64,000 nt of DNA from Psychrobacter immobilis (lineage in GTDB: Bacteria; Pseudomonadota; Gammaproteobacteria; Pseudomonadales; Moraxellaceae): the NCBI RefSeq assembly GCF_904846235.1, contig NZ_CAJGZN010000003.1, forward strand, positions 1 to 64,000, written 5' to 3'. Positions 30,347 through 39,410 of the stretch are shown in pieces. Below the pieces are notes generated by a model. It was not told where the DNA came from. It made no database searches and saw nothing but the letters and a program-made list of their open reading frames with translations. Made by a program: the position numbers and the translations under genes. Within the stretch, counting starts at the first letter, position 1, and each line of letters begins with the position of its first letter.

Positions 30347-30732
30347 GGCTACTCTCTATCAGTTTTTTATCAGTGAAAAGCGGTCAATAAATAAGGTAAA
30401 AACCTGCCCAAAATATCTTACTAGTGTCTGGGTCAGACCTTAGCAGAAACTATATTAGAAAATGATATATACAAAAGATATCAACATATTAGGGCTGATA
30501 CATACTAAATATTATATAGCCTCATCATAGCAAACCCTAACATTTACTGCCACGACCAAGCGGTAAACCACGCACAAAATCGCCTCATTCTGCTAAAATA
30601 GTGTGTTTAGTATTATCAATCATGACTCGCGCTGACTTTGAAAACCCTTACTTACGGCACTGCACGCTATGACTTGTGCTGTCTCATGCTGCTTATTTAT
30701 ACTATAGAAACCCTCTATTTATAGGAACTGCT
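30347..30732. other. Divergent intergenic region between hisB and the PanZ-like gene
   Basis: 386 bp upstream of both genes, expected to hold both promoters. I see no coding region or strong hairpin. The 11-mer TGTCTGGGTCA here (near 30425) also occurs near 20438 in another intergenic region; the significance is doubtful. Confidence 0.4.
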
Positions 30733-31155
30733 ATGCCTTTAGAAGCGATCGCCATTAATAGTTTGGATGCGCCACTTATCAAAAAACCTGCTCGCGACAA
30801 CGAGCTAGCAGAGCGCTTGCAAGCGTTGTACGATAGTGATGATGCACAGCCTGACGGTCTCGAGGTATTAAATATCATTAAGCAAGGGTTTAAACGTGGA
30901 CAGTACCTCTATGTCGGGATGTTCAATGATAAGCCTATCGCCGCGGTCGCCTGCTTTGATGACGGGCAGACCAATGCTAAGCGCCTGCAGTACCTCACTG
31001 TGCATCCAGAGAATCGTAAACGTGCTATCGATGCCAAGTTTATTAAACTGGTCTATGATTGCGAAGTTAGAAAAGGCGTACGTGAATTTGTCCCTGCTGA
31101 CGCCGATATTCACCGTATCATGAGTGAGTACGAACTTCTGCGTGTAAAAGACTAA
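30733..31155 (+). CDS. PanZ-like acetyl-CoA-sensing protein (GNAT fold)
   Basis: 140 residues from the ATG at 30733, which has AGGA 6 nt upstream; an earlier frame from 30676 is less likely. The segment GQYLYVGMFNDKPIAAVACFD ... RLQYLTVHPENRKRAI follows the strand pattern of PanZ/PanM (PF12568), the GNAT-fold protein that binds acetyl-CoA and activates self-cleavage of aspartate decarboxylase PanD. The family call is by pattern and moderate. panD is not in the window. Not an operon member; a tRNA follows. Confidence 0.65.
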   Translation: MPLEAIAINSLDAPLIKKPARDNELAERLQALYDSDDAQPDGLEVLNIIKQGFKRGQYLYVGMFNDKPIAAVACFDDGQTNAKRLQYLTVHPENRKRAIDAKFIKLVYDCEVRKGVREFVPADADIHRIMSEYELLRVKD

Positions 31156-31231
31156 ATTGAGTGCTAAAACGGTTAATTTTACTAATATCTAATTATTTAT
31201 CGTCTTTTATCAGATATAATGCAAAAACAGC

Positions 31232-31260
31232 TTGACAGAAGCGCGTATATTTAGTTTAAT
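31232..31260 (+). promoter_or_regulatory. Promoter of tRNA-Phe
   Basis: A perfect -35 TTGACA (31232-31237), a 17-nt spacer and -10 TTTAAT (31255-31260, five of six matches). Initiation near 31267 would give a short leader before the tRNA. Confidence 0.75.
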
Positions 31261-31278
31261 AGCGACCTCAACGAAGAC

Positions 31279-31354
31279 GGCTCGATAGCTCAGTAGGTAG
31301 AGCAACGGATTGAAAATCCGTGTGTCGGCAGTTCGATCCTGCCTCGAGCCACCA
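31279..31354 (+). tRNA. tRNA-Phe (anticodon GAA)
   Basis: A complete 76-nt cloverleaf. Acceptor stem GGCTCGA pairs with TCGAGCC, the CCA end is encoded (31352-31354), the anticodon loop TTGAAAA carries GAA at 31312-31314 within a 5-bp stem, and the T-arm has GTTCGATCC. No integrated element is seen at its 3' end. Confidence 0.98.
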
Positions 31355-31374
31355 TTCGTTAATAGAATTCTAAA

Positions 31375-31407
31375 AGCCCTGAACAGCAATGTTCGGGGCT
31401 TTTTTTA
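31375..31407 (+). terminator. Terminator after tRNA-Phe
   Basis: AGCCCTGAAC (31375-31384), 6-nt loop, GTTCGGGGCT (31391-31400, one G-U pair), then T run to 31407. Confidence 0.9.
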
Positions 31408-31477
31408 TGTTTAAAATTTATCGTATTCTTTAGCGTTCATTCTATTCATGCGTCGCTCTTATTCGTAGAGCCGACCA

Positions 31478-31834
31478 CTATTCGTACAACCGACCACGTA
31501 AGAGTAAATTGCAGCGCTCACGCGAATCCAAGTCGTATATAGTTGCGCGGTAATCAATACCGTGACGCCCCTCAAAGAATATTACTCGGTCGCCTACTGC
31601 CAAAAAACAAGACGTGCGCGCATCATAGATAAAGCCATCTATCACGAATGCTAAATCGCGATCTATCTCGCGTACCGTATACGTCTCACCTTGCGGAATC
31701 AAACGTTCAAACCACGCGCTGTGGGCAGCCGTAGTAGCTAGTATGCTTGTCGTTAGCAATAGCCACGCTACCAGTATATTTTTTGGTAATCGCAAACGGC
31801 TGAGCTCATTTACACTTATTTTATTTCTCAACAT
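31478..31834 (-). CDS. Small exported protein, unknown function
   Basis: 118 residues, with a hydrophobic N-terminal segment (about 21-38, LVAWLLLTTSILATTAAHSA) that ends in an Ala-x-Ala-like site, so probably a periplasmic protein of about 80 residues. The mature part contains two Cys (SCFL and RCNLLL) that could form a disulphide. No family recognised. ATG at 31834 with GAGAGA upstream. Convergent with the tRNA-Phe transcript. Confidence 0.6.
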   Translation of the reverse strand: MLRNKISVNELSRLRLPKNILVAWLLLTTSILATTAAHSAWFERLIPQGETYTVREIDRDLAFVIDGFIYDARTSCFLAVGDRVIFFEGRHGIDYRATIYDLDSRERCNLLLRGRLYE

Positions 31835-32040
31835 AACATCTCTCGTAGCATTTTATTCATCATACTCATAGCCTTCATACGTCTCACAGTTGACTTTACC
31901 ATAACCATTTTAACTCACCGCTTTTGATGCTAAATACCTACTGTCACGGTTGCATAACATTTTTGTGCTTTTTTCTAAACAGCTTGGCTAAGTATACTCA
32001 ATAACCATATACGAGTAGATAAAAATAATAGGTCATAGAT

Positions 32041-32541
32041 ATGAGAGAGTTTGATTACGACTTGGACTATAAGAGTTTGGATTTGCGCGCTCAGCCTGAG
32101 TTGTACCGTGTCGGTCGCGGTGAGCAAGGCGTATTACTGGTAGAACCTTATAAGTCTGAGATTCTGCCCCATTGGCGTTTTGCGACTCCCGACATCGCCC
32201 GCGAAAGCAGTGAAGCTATCTATCAGATGTTTTTAGATTACTTGGCTAACGACGACTTCGTCGGCGCAGATATGGCGCGAAAGTTTATACAAATGGGCTA
32301 TACCCGCGCTCGACGCTATGCCAATCATAAAGGCGGCAAAAAATATAAAGGCGCAGTACCTGATGATAAAAAAGGTCAAAGCGGCGCTCATGGCCGCGAA
32401 GAATTGCCACGACAAGAGGAAGACCCAGTCAAAGCAGAATCCGCACGAATCTTTAAAGTTAAATGGGATGAATGCCGTGAGAACAAAGATTACTTAAGAA
32501 TGAAAAAAGAGCATCGTGAACGCTATAAAGATGTCGAATAG
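32041..32541 (+). CDS. DUF4385 family protein
   Basis: 166-residue soluble protein. The stretches YRVGRGEQGVLLVEPYKSEI and DFVGADMARKFIQMGYTRAR are characteristic of DUF4385. Charged, with a Lys/Glu-rich C-terminal half, and no signal or membrane segment. Function unknown. ATG at 32041 with AGGT upstream. Transcribed in the same direction as gph, 130 nt upstream. Confidence 0.8.
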   Translation: MREFDYDLDYKSLDLRAQPELYRVGRGEQGVLLVEPYKSEILPHWRFATPDIARESSEAIYQMFLDYLANDDFVGADMARKFIQMGYTRARRYANHKGGKKYKGAVPDDKKGQSGAHGREELPRQEEDPVKAESARIFKVKWDECRENKDYLRMKKEHRERYKDVE

Positions 32542-32671
32542 ATGCTAATGCTCAAGACATTTGCTCAAGACATTAAGCACAACAGATAACTAAAGTGACT
32601 GGTCTCAAAACGCTACTGTGCTAAGGTATGCTCAACATAATAAATATAACGATTTTTAATAGTGAGGAACA

Positions 32672-33355
32672 ATGAATAAGCAGCTTTTGATTTTTGATTT
32701 TGATGGAACGCTCATTGATAGCGTACCTGATTTGGCCGACGCAACCAACGCCATGCTAACCACATTGGGTAAAGACACTTACCCTATCGAGACGATACGC
32801 AATTGGATAGGAAATGGTTCACGACTGCTCGTAGAACGCGCTTTGGTTGGCAAGGTAGAAGTAGCAGATGGCGAGCTAACGGGCGAGGAAGCCGATCATG
32901 CAGAGCAAATATTTTTTGAGGCTTATAAGAATCTTAGTGGTAGCAAAACCGTTGCCTATCCAGATGTCGATGACGGACTCAAAAAACTGCATGCTGCTGG
33001 CTATACACTTGCTTTAGTCACCAACAAGCCCATTCGATTTGTACCGAAGATATTGCAGTCGTTTGGTTGGCAAGACTTATTTAGTGAAGTTATGGGCGGT
33101 GATAGTTTAGCTGTCAAAAAACCAGACCCAACGCCCCTACTACACGTCTGTGAGACTCTCAATATCAGTGTCGAGCAGTCAGTGATGATTGGGGACTCTA
33201 GGAACGATATGTTGGCTGGACAGAACGCCAATATGGACACGCTCGGCCTGTCTTATGGTTATAACTATGGGCAAGATATTCGCGAATTAAATCCGACTGA
33301 GGCATTTGATCACTTTGCTGACTTGGTTGCTTGGATTATGAAAGATAAAGTCTAG
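32672..33355 (+). CDS. gph: Phosphoglycolate phosphatase (HAD family)
   Basis: HAD-type hydrolase that removes phosphate from 2-phosphoglycolate, a product of DNA 3'-end repair. Motif I FDFDGTLIDS (nucleophile Asp9, acid/base Asp11), motif II LVTNKP, motif III Lys in VKKPDPTPL and motif IV MIGDSRNDM are present with a helical cap between. 227 residues, normal for Gph. GAGGAA precedes ATG 32672. Related sugar phosphatases share the motifs, so substrate is family inference. Confidence 0.9.
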   Translation: MNKQLLIFDFDGTLIDSVPDLADATNAMLTTLGKDTYPIETIRNWIGNGSRLLVERALVGKVEVADGELTGEEADHAEQIFFEAYKNLSGSKTVAYPDVDDGLKKLHAAGYTLALVTNKPIRFVPKILQSFGWQDLFSEVMGGDSLAVKKPDPTPLLHVCETLNISVEQSVMIGDSRNDMLAGQNANMDTLGLSYGYNYGQDIRELNPTEAFDHFADLVAWIMKDKV

Positions 33356-33404
33356 TCTATGTGAAGTCTATCTTTCATCACAGTGTAACTTTCTCAAATA
33401 TAGA

Positions 33405-34994
33405 TTATGCTTTACTACGATAGCTCAGCGCCTCAGATACGTGCGCGCTGTTGATATCGGTACTGTTAGCCAAATCCGCGATTGTACGCGCTACTCGTAA
33501 TACTCGGTGGTAGCCACGCGCTGATAAATTTAGACGCTGCTGAGCAAGTTGCAATAATTGCTTTTCATTGTCGCCTAGCTGGATATATTCATCGATTTCG
33601 CTAGGGCTAAGCTCATTATTAACCTTTTGCTGGCGCTGCATTTGATGCTGATGCGCGATTGCTACCCGAGCCCGTACTTGCTTGGAGGTTTCACCTACCT
33701 GACTATTTTGCAGATCGGCAATCGGTAATGCAGGCACGGTAATATGCAAATCAATACGATCTAAGAGAGGCCCAGATAGTTTGTCTTGATAGCGTTTTAT
33801 CTGCTCAGGTCGACAGCGACAACGTCCTGATGTATCGCCATCATAGCCACATGGGCAAGGATTCATCGCGGCAACCAGTTGAAAATTCGCCGGAAAAGTC
33901 ATTTGAGAGTTAGCGCGACTAATGGTAATTTGTTTGGCTTCTAATGGCTGACGTAATACCTCAAGCACGCTCCGATCAAACTCTGGTAACTCATCTAGAA
34001 ATAACACGCCTTTATTAGCTAGTGTAATTTCACCCGGTTTTGGCCGTGAACCACCACCGACTAGTGCTACTGCTGATATCGTATGGTGTACTTGTCTGAA
34101 CGGCCGCGTCCCATAGTCATAATCGCTGTCTGCCACCGAATAGGTACTGGCAACCTCTAGCGCATCTTCATCACTTAAGTCTGGCAATATTGTTGGCAAT
34201 CGTGACGCCATAAGCGTCTTGCCAGAACCTGGTGGCCCTGTAAATAACAATGAATGACCGCCCGCAGCGGCAATCTCTAACGCGCGCCGAGCATGGTGCT
34301 GTCCTTTGACATCAGCTAAATCCACTTGATAGCCGATATGCTTCTGAGCAGGACTTGGCTGCACCACTGACAAATTCTCATAGCTTGCACTTGGGTCAAC
34401 GAGCGACTGCAGATGGTCGCAAACTGCTTTTAGACTCTGAGCAGCTAGTATCGTTACGCCATCAACGCGGCTGGCCTCACGACCATTATCAATCGGCACG
34501 ATCAGTTGCGGTGTTGTCGGCGGCGAGTTATTTGAGTTATTTGAATTATTTTGCTCTTGGTCACTCGCTGCTACCTGAGACAACGCTATTGCCAATTTCT
34601 CAGCTTTGATTGCTCGTGCGACTGCCAAACTACCAGTTACTTGTCGCAATTGACCATTGAGCGCTAATTCGCCAATAAATTCAAATCCTGATAGCACCTC
34701 TGGCTCAAGCTGTCCGCTTGCTGCCAGTATACCAATAGCAATTGGTAAGTCTAAACGCGCGCCATCTTTTGGCAAATCAGCAGGGGCTAAATTAATCGTG
34801 AGGCGGCGGTTAGGAAACTGGAAACCTGAATTGAGAATAGCAGAGCGTACCCTGTCTTTACTCTCACGCACAGCGGCTTCAGGTAGCCCAACGATGGTCA
34901 ATGCAGGCAGTCCTTGCGATAGATGCACCTCAATGATGACCTTGGGAGCATGCAGACCAACCACCGAACGGGTATAGACTTGGGCAAACGACAT
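33405..34994 (-). CDS. comM: YifB/ComM Mg-chelatase-like AAA+ ATPase
   Basis: Hexameric branch-migration helicase needed for efficient natural transformation in ComM-studied species. N-terminal Lon-protease-like domain (about 1-170, with VIIEVHLSQGLPALTIVGLPE), a Gln/Asn/Ser-rich linker, the AAA+ domain with Walker A GPPGSGKT and Walker B LFLDELPEF, and a C-terminal region with CPCGY and CRCRPEQ Cys clusters and SARGYHRVLRVARTIADL. I start at ATG 34994 (MSFAQVYTRSVVGL, 529 residues) with AGGAAG 6 nt upstream. dprA about 16 kb away supports competence. Confidence 0.92.
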   Translation of the reverse strand: MSFAQVYTRSVVGLHAPKVIIEVHLSQGLPALTIVGLPEAAVRESKDRVRSAILNSGFQFPNRRLTINLAPADLPKDGARLDLPIAIGILAASGQLEPEVLSGFEFIGELALNGQLRQVTGSLAVARAIKAEKLAIALSQVAASDQEQNNSNNSNNSPPTTPQLIVPIDNGREASRVDGVTILAAQSLKAVCDHLQSLVDPSASYENLSVVQPSPAQKHIGYQVDLADVKGQHHARRALEIAAAGGHSLLFTGPPGSGKTLMASRLPTILPDLSDEDALEVASTYSVADSDYDYGTRPFRQVHHTISAVALVGGGSRPKPGEITLANKGVLFLDELPEFDRSVLEVLRQPLEAKQITISRANSQMTFPANFQLVAAMNPCPCGYDGDTSGRCRCRPEQIKRYQDKLSGPLLDRIDLHITVPALPIADLQNSQVGETSKQVRARVAIAHQHQMQRQQKVNNELSPSEIDEYIQLGDNEKQLLQLAQQRLNLSARGYHRVLRVARTIADLANSTDINSAHVSEALSYRSKA

Positions 34995-35346
34995 CAGCAT
35001 CTTCCTAATACAGAGTGTCATTGATAATAAAGTATTATTTATCAACGCGCAAACGTCGTGTTTTATTGCTGGTGTAGAGAGAATCACCAAAACCTCAGCG
35101 TCGTTCTGAGGTTTTTTATGTATAAATAACGCTCTACTTCAATAATTAAGAATACTCACCGACCACCCCACTGCTAACAAGGATTTGTTATACTATCTAT
35201 TATACATTTAGCGATACATACTGCTGCCAATGATGTATTCGAATCTTATTATTAATCGTTGATACAAGCGAAAAATAAACACCAAATCCGAAAACCTTGA
35301 TGATATAAAAACCAGCAGTATCTAGAGTAAAAACGAGGAATATCGC
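34995..35346. other. Divergent intergenic region between comM and hemN
   Basis: 352 bp. It holds an unexpected intrinsic terminator (35089-35117) that lies upstream of both genes and, downstream of it, an extended -10-like element TGTTATACT (35186-35194) that could drive hemN. Confidence 0.5.
35089..35117 (+). terminator. Orphan intrinsic terminator between divergent genes
   Basis: CCTCAG (35093-35098), 7-nt loop, CTGAGG (35106-35111), then six T; four A precede the stem. On the plus strand it looks like a true terminator, although the comM gene to its left runs on the minus strand. Confidence 0.65.
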
Positions 35347-36903
35347 ATGACAGACTATTTAGAACAGAACACTCAGCAGCCCTACAACCGTGCGGACGAG
35401 CCGCCCACGACTGTGCGCCCTGTTATGCAACCTGACAACCCTTATGCCAGTACACGCGGCAGCATTACGAGTAAGCAGCTACCAGCATTTGATGAATCAA
35501 TTATCAATAAGTACAATCGCTCAGGGCCACGTTATACCTCTTATCCGACTGCTCTAGAGTTCGCGCCAATACCAGATAGCTTCGAGAATATCGGTCTTGA
35601 GACGAAAATCCTGCAAAACCGTGAAGCGCGTGCCCCCTTATCTTTATATTTTCATATTCCGTTTTGTCGCCACCTTTGCTACTACTGTGCTTGTAATAAG
35701 ATTATTACCAAAAAAAATAGCGATTCTGGCGATTACTTGCAGTATTTAATCGCTGAAATTACGCATAAGCGCCGCCTGTTATCTACGCCAGAAGGCAGCG
35801 ACAAACCATTGGTCAAACAGCTACATTTAGGCGGTGGTACGCCAACGTTTTTACGTGACGAAGAGATGGTGCAATTATGGGAGTTTTTACAGACTCAGTT
35901 TGATTTTTTGCCAGAAGATGAAGGTGACTACTCTATCGAAATTGATCCTCGTGAGCTGAGTGAAAACACTCTGAAAATATTGCGTAATCTCGGTTTCAAC
36001 CGTATCAGCTTAGGCGTGCAGGACTTGGATGAAACGGTGCAAATCGCCGTTAATCGTGTGCACTCAGCAGAGCTTATTGAAACCGTGCTAACAGAAGCAC
36101 GTGAGCTTGGTTTTCGCTCTATCAATATTGATTTGATTTATGGTTTGCCGCATCAAACACCTGATACGTTGGACAAAACTGTAAATCGTATCATCGAGAT
36201 GTCACCAGACCGCCTGTCAGTCTTTAACTATGCGCATTTGCCTGAGCGATTTAAGGCCCAACGTCAGATAAAAGATGAAGACTTGCCTAGCCCAGCTGCC
36301 AAACTGACGATGCTCGGTAGTACTGTCAATACATTGACCGAAGCTGGCTATCAATATATCGGTATCGATCATTTTGCCAAACCGGATGACGAGTTGGCTA
36401 TTGCCCAGCGCGAAGGTAAATTACATCGTAACTTTCAGGGTTACACCATCATGGGTGACTGTGACTTATTGGGCTTTGGTGTCTCATCAATCAGTCAGAT
36501 TTCTAATGCCAATACGCGCTATATTTTGCAAAACGATACTGATCTACAGAGCTATCAAGCCAAGATTGATATGGCGAAAATTAATCCGACTGTCATGCCT
36601 GCGGTAAAGTACATAAAAACCTCTATCAAAGATCGCTTGCGTGAGTACGTCATCATGAACCTACTATGTCATGATTACCTCGATTTTAAAGATGTGAATC
36701 AAAAATTTGGTATCGATGCCATCACCTATTTTATTAATGAGATTCAGCAGTTGGGCGCTATGCAAGACGACAGACTCATTGATATGGACGCAGCAGGTAT
36801 TCGCGTCTTACCCAGAGGTCGCTTGCTTGGCCGTAACGTCGCCATGGTATTTGATGAATACTTAGAAAAGAAACATCAAAACCGCTTTTCGAAAGTTATC
36901 TAA
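35347..36903 (+). CDS. hemN: Oxygen-independent coproporphyrinogen III oxidase
   Basis: Radical-SAM enzyme that converts coproporphyrinogen III to protoporphyrinogen IX for haem synthesis without oxygen. The cluster motif is at Cys107, Cys111, Cys114 with the following Cys116 (PFCRHLCYYCAC), and LGGGTPTFL lies downstream. The SGPRYTSYPTALEF segment before it is typical of HemN proper rather than the shorter HemW. At 518 residues it has an extra polar N-terminal extension of about 45 residues compared with E. coli HemN (457). GAGGAA precedes ATG 35347. Confidence 0.95.
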   Translation: MTDYLEQNTQQPYNRADEPPTTVRPVMQPDNPYASTRGSITSKQLPAFDESIINKYNRSGPRYTSYPTALEFAPIPDSFENIGLETKILQNREARAPLSLYFHIPFCRHLCYYCACNKIITKKNSDSGDYLQYLIAEITHKRRLLSTPEGSDKPLVKQLHLGGGTPTFLRDEEMVQLWEFLQTQFDFLPEDEGDYSIEIDPRELSENTLKILRNLGFNRISLGVQDLDETVQIAVNRVHSAELIETVLTEARELGFRSINIDLIYGLPHQTPDTLDKTVNRIIEMSPDRLSVFNYAHLPERFKAQRQIKDEDLPSPAAKLTMLGSTVNTLTEAGYQYIGIDHFAKPDDELAIAQREGKLHRNFQGYTIMGDCDLLGFGVSSISQISNANTRYILQNDTDLQSYQAKIDMAKINPTVMPAVKYIKTSIKDRLREYVIMNLLCHDYLDFKDVNQKFGIDAITYFINEIQQLGAMQDDRLIDMDAAGIRVLPRGRLLGRNVAMVFDEYLEKKHQNRFSKVI

Positions 36904-36934
36904 GTTAGCGAGTCATTCCTCAATTATTAGACAT

Positions 36935-36963
36935 AAAAAAGACCTCAAGCGAGGTCTTTTTTT
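36935..36963. terminator. Bidirectional terminator, hemN / paraslipin gene
   Basis: GACCTC (36941-36946), loop AAGC, GAGGTC (36951-36956), six A before and seven T after. It serves both convergent genes. Confidence 0.9.
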
Positions 36964-36980
36964 AATATTGCTATGACTTT

Positions 36981-37841
36981 TTACACTTTTAATTTATCAC
37001 CGACCATACCTTTTACGGTACTTAAGATATCTGCTGGTAGTACCACCATTTTAGAGTTATCAGACTCAGCCAACTCTCGTATCGCTTTAATATATTGCTC
37101 ACCCAATAAGTATACGATCGGCATCTCTTCCTCACCCATCGCACTAGTAATCAAACGAATCGACTCTTCAGAACCTCTGGCTAGTACTACCTGCGCTTCA
37201 GCATCACGGCGTGAAGCCTCCAATCGACCATCTGCTTCTAAGATAGCAGCTTGTTTTTGACCATCAGCACGGGTCACAGTTGCACGGCGTAAACGCTCTG
37301 CCGCTGCCTGCTCTTCCATAGACGCTTGCATGGTCTGCGAAGGGTTAATATCTTGAATCTCTACTGTCTTAAGGGTAATACCCCAATCCGCGATATCTTC
37401 TGAAATCGCATGTTTGAGCTTGGTTTTGATTTCGTCACGACTAGACAATGCACTATCAAGATCCATCTCACCAATGATCGAGCGCAATGACGTTTGTACT
37501 AGATTACGGATACCGTACTCATAATCTTCAATACCATAGACCGCCTTATCAGGACGCACGATATTAATATAAGCGACAGCGTTTGCAATGATAACGACGT
37601 TGTCACGAGTAATGACTTCTTGTGACGGGATATCAAGTACGATGTCCTTAGTCGTTACCTTATAAGCCACATCATCTACATAAGGGATGATGAGGTTGAG
37701 ACCAGGCTCTAACGTTTGGCTATATTTGCCCAGTCGCTGTACTACCCATTTATAACCTTGCGGTACAATACGTACGCCTTTAAACACGGTGAATACCACC
37801 AGTGCAATCAATACCACCATGACAATACTAAAGCTTTCCAT
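36981..37841 (-). CDS. SPFH/band 7 domain paraslipin (QmcA-like)
   Basis: 286-residue membrane-associated scaffold protein. One N-terminal helix (about 4-22, FSIVMVVLIALVVFTVFKGV) is followed by the SPFH domain (VPQGYKWVVQRLGKYSQTLEPGLNLIIPYVD), a coiled-coil region rich in Ala/Glu (EEQAAAERLRRATVTRADGQKQ as a charged segment) and the C-terminal YLLGEQYIKAIRELA. Paraslipins oligomerise in the inner membrane and are typically encoded with NfeD, as here: nfeD ends 16 nt upstream. Detailed role is not established. Confidence 0.92.
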   Translation of the reverse strand: MESFSIVMVVLIALVVFTVFKGVRIVPQGYKWVVQRLGKYSQTLEPGLNLIIPYVDDVAYKVTTKDIVLDIPSQEVITRDNVVIIANAVAYINIVRPDKAVYGIEDYEYGIRNLVQTSLRSIIGEMDLDSALSSRDEIKTKLKHAISEDIADWGITLKTVEIQDINPSQTMQASMEEQAAAERLRRATVTRADGQKQAAILEADGRLEASRRDAEAQVVLARGSEESIRLITSAMGEEEMPIVYLLGEQYIKAIRELAESDNSKMVVLPADILSTVKGMVGDKLKV

Positions 37842-37857
37842 AACTCATCCCTTATTA

Positions 37858-38379
37858 TTATACCTGCATACTTTTATGCATCGCTGCCTGCGCTTTTGTA
37901 CTGCTCACAATCAGCTCGTTGCCAACGATATCCGTCACTATCACTCTATCGCCGATTGCCACTTGCTCCCCTCTCGTACGGCACATCCATTCAGCCGCAC
38001 CAACGATAGGAACACTAAATCTAACTGTGCCAGCTTTATCTAGCTGCGGTGACACGATAATCATCCCCACTTCACCAATTATGACACTACCGCCTAGCCC
38101 AGCTTTGGTACGATCTACTGACAACGGTTTGATAAACTTGAACCAAGCCAGTAAGAACACAGCAGAGAGCACTAACCAGACGATAATCTGAACAGAAACA
38201 GAAAGGGGCAACAGCCATGATAGCGCTGCAACGATGATGGCAGCGGCACCAAACCACAGACTGGCAAACGTCGGTACAAACATCTCGACTATTAGTAATA
38301 AGAAGCCCAATACTAACCAATGCCAAGGTTCAATCATCCAAAGTATCTCCATCCTTGCCACCATTCCTATCTTTATCAT
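37858..38379 (-). CDS. NfeD family membrane protein
   Basis: Short-form NfeD (partner of SPFH proteins), with N-terminal helices (WHWLVLGFLLLIVEMFVPTFASLWFGAAAIIVAAL and VQIIVWLVLSAVFLLAWFKF regions) and a C-terminal OB-fold domain (GEVGMIIVSPQLDKAGTVRF ... GDRVIVTDIVGNELIV). Up to 173 residues; the start is uncertain, with in-frame ATGs at 38379, 38364, 38352 and 38337. The last, preceded by GGAG at 9 nt, best fits the family N-terminus (MIEPWHW). Cotranscribed with the paraslipin. Confidence 0.88.
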   Translation of the reverse strand: MIKIGMVARMEILWMIEPWHWLVLGFLLLIVEMFVPTFASLWFGAAAIIVAALSWLLPLSVSVQIIVWLVLSAVFLLAWFKFIKPLSVDRTKAGLGGSVIIGEVGMIIVSPQLDKAGTVRFSVPIVGAAEWMCRTRGEQVAIGDRVIVTDIVGNELIVSSTKAQAAMHKSMQV

Positions 38380-38493
38380 TCCAGTTTTTAATGTAGCACA
38401 TTTTTAAGGATAACAACGCTTTAACGATAATGATATATTACTTATTGGATGCTTATAAATTACTAACTTAAAGTCCTTAACATAAATTTTAAG

Positions 38494-38526
38494 AGAAAAA
38501 AAACGACCACTTAAAGTGATCGTTTC
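38494..38526 (-). terminator. Terminator after the outer-membrane protein gene (minus strand)
   Basis: On the minus strand the stem ACGATCACT/AGTGGTCGT (one G-U pair) is followed by eight T (complement of the A run at 38495-38503). On the plus strand the G-U becomes a C-A mismatch, so it works best for the minus-strand gene. Confidence 0.75.
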
Positions 38527-38566
38527 TTTATTATAGCTGTTTGCTAAAAGCTTGTTTTCTAAATAA

Positions 38567-39106
38567 TTAGAACTTTAAGTTAGCACCAACAGTAAGCAGC
38601 TTAGTATCTGCATCACTATCCATCATGGCATATTCTGTTTCAACATTGAAGTTAGGATTCACCGCATAGCCAAGACCGATGCCACCAGCAATACCAGTAT
38701 CACTCACTGAATCACTGCTACCGTCGTTAAAATCAGCTTCTAGCTCTGTTTTAGCGATACCAAGCTTACCTTTGGCATACAGTGCAGTATTTGGGAACGT
38801 GTAACGATAAGTACCGTACGCACCATAAGTTTTCGTATCATAATCGCCAGCATTATTGTCTAGATCAGCATCATCTGAACCAACATATTCAACTTCCATA
38901 CCAAAATTAGGATCGAAGTTATAACCAGCATACACACCATACGCAGTTGGATCGTCGCCGCTTACATCATTATCGAACTGACCAATCTTAGCACCAACAT
39001 ACGGTTGACCTGTATAGCCGTTACCATAATTAACGGCAGCTTGTGCACCTACAGTAAGTAAAGAACCAGTTGCTAGTGCAAGTATAGTTTTTTGTAGAGT
39101 TTTCAT
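38567..39106 (-). CDS. Small outer-membrane beta-barrel protein
   Basis: 179 residues from the ATG at 39106, chosen for AAGGAG 6 nt upstream and a perfect signal peptide (MKTLQKTILALATGSLLTVGAQA, cleavage after AQA near residue 23 or 24). The mature part alternates polar and aromatic residues (YVGAKIGQF, YGVYAGYNF, YGAYGTYRYTF, GLGYAVNPNFNVETEYAMM) and ends in Phe (GANLKF), the hallmark of eight-strand OmpX/OmpA-type barrels (beta-barrel domain like PF13505). Probably a surface protein; exact role unknown. Confidence 0.88.
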   Translation of the reverse strand: MKTLQKTILALATGSLLTVGAQAAVNYGNGYTGQPYVGAKIGQFDNDVSGDDPTAYGVYAGYNFDPNFGMEVEYVGSDDADLDNNAGDYDTKTYGAYGTYRYTFPNTALYAKGKLGIAKTELEADFNDGSSDSVSDTGIAGGIGLGYAVNPNFNVETEYAMMDSDADTKLLTVGANLKF

Positions 39107-39410
39107 TATTAGCTCCTTCAAGTAAATTTGGACAAACAAGTTATTTAGTTGTATTGACCATTTGGCCGTATCGCCTTGTTTGCTAACGATGGGTACATAG
39201 TAACAAACTATTTCAGACACTCTGTCAGTGTTTAATGGTATGAGAGTTAAGATTTGAAAGCATTTGTCAGTGCTCGGGTTACAAAGGCCTAGATATGAAA
39301 CCTTTTGTTACATCCACCCAGTTTATGCAATAATTCGTACTCATTTCATATTTTTCTTGCTATACAAATCAGATAAATATGGCTGATATAACAATAATTA
39401 GAGAGAAAAA
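39107..39410. other. Divergent region between the outer-membrane protein gene and bioF
   Basis: 304 bp, non-coding, expected to hold both promoters. For bioF an extended -10-like TGCTATACA lies at about 39358-39366. No BirA operator could be recognised by eye. Confidence 0.4.

Noticed and set aside
20436..30436. Shared 11-mer TGTCTGGGTCA in two intergenic regions (near 20438 and 30425), considered as a mobile-element remnant
   Set aside because: Too short, no terminal inverted repeats or flanking duplication.
31279..31354. tRNA-Phe as an integration site
   Set aside because: No partial tRNA repeat, integrase or atypical DNA beside it.
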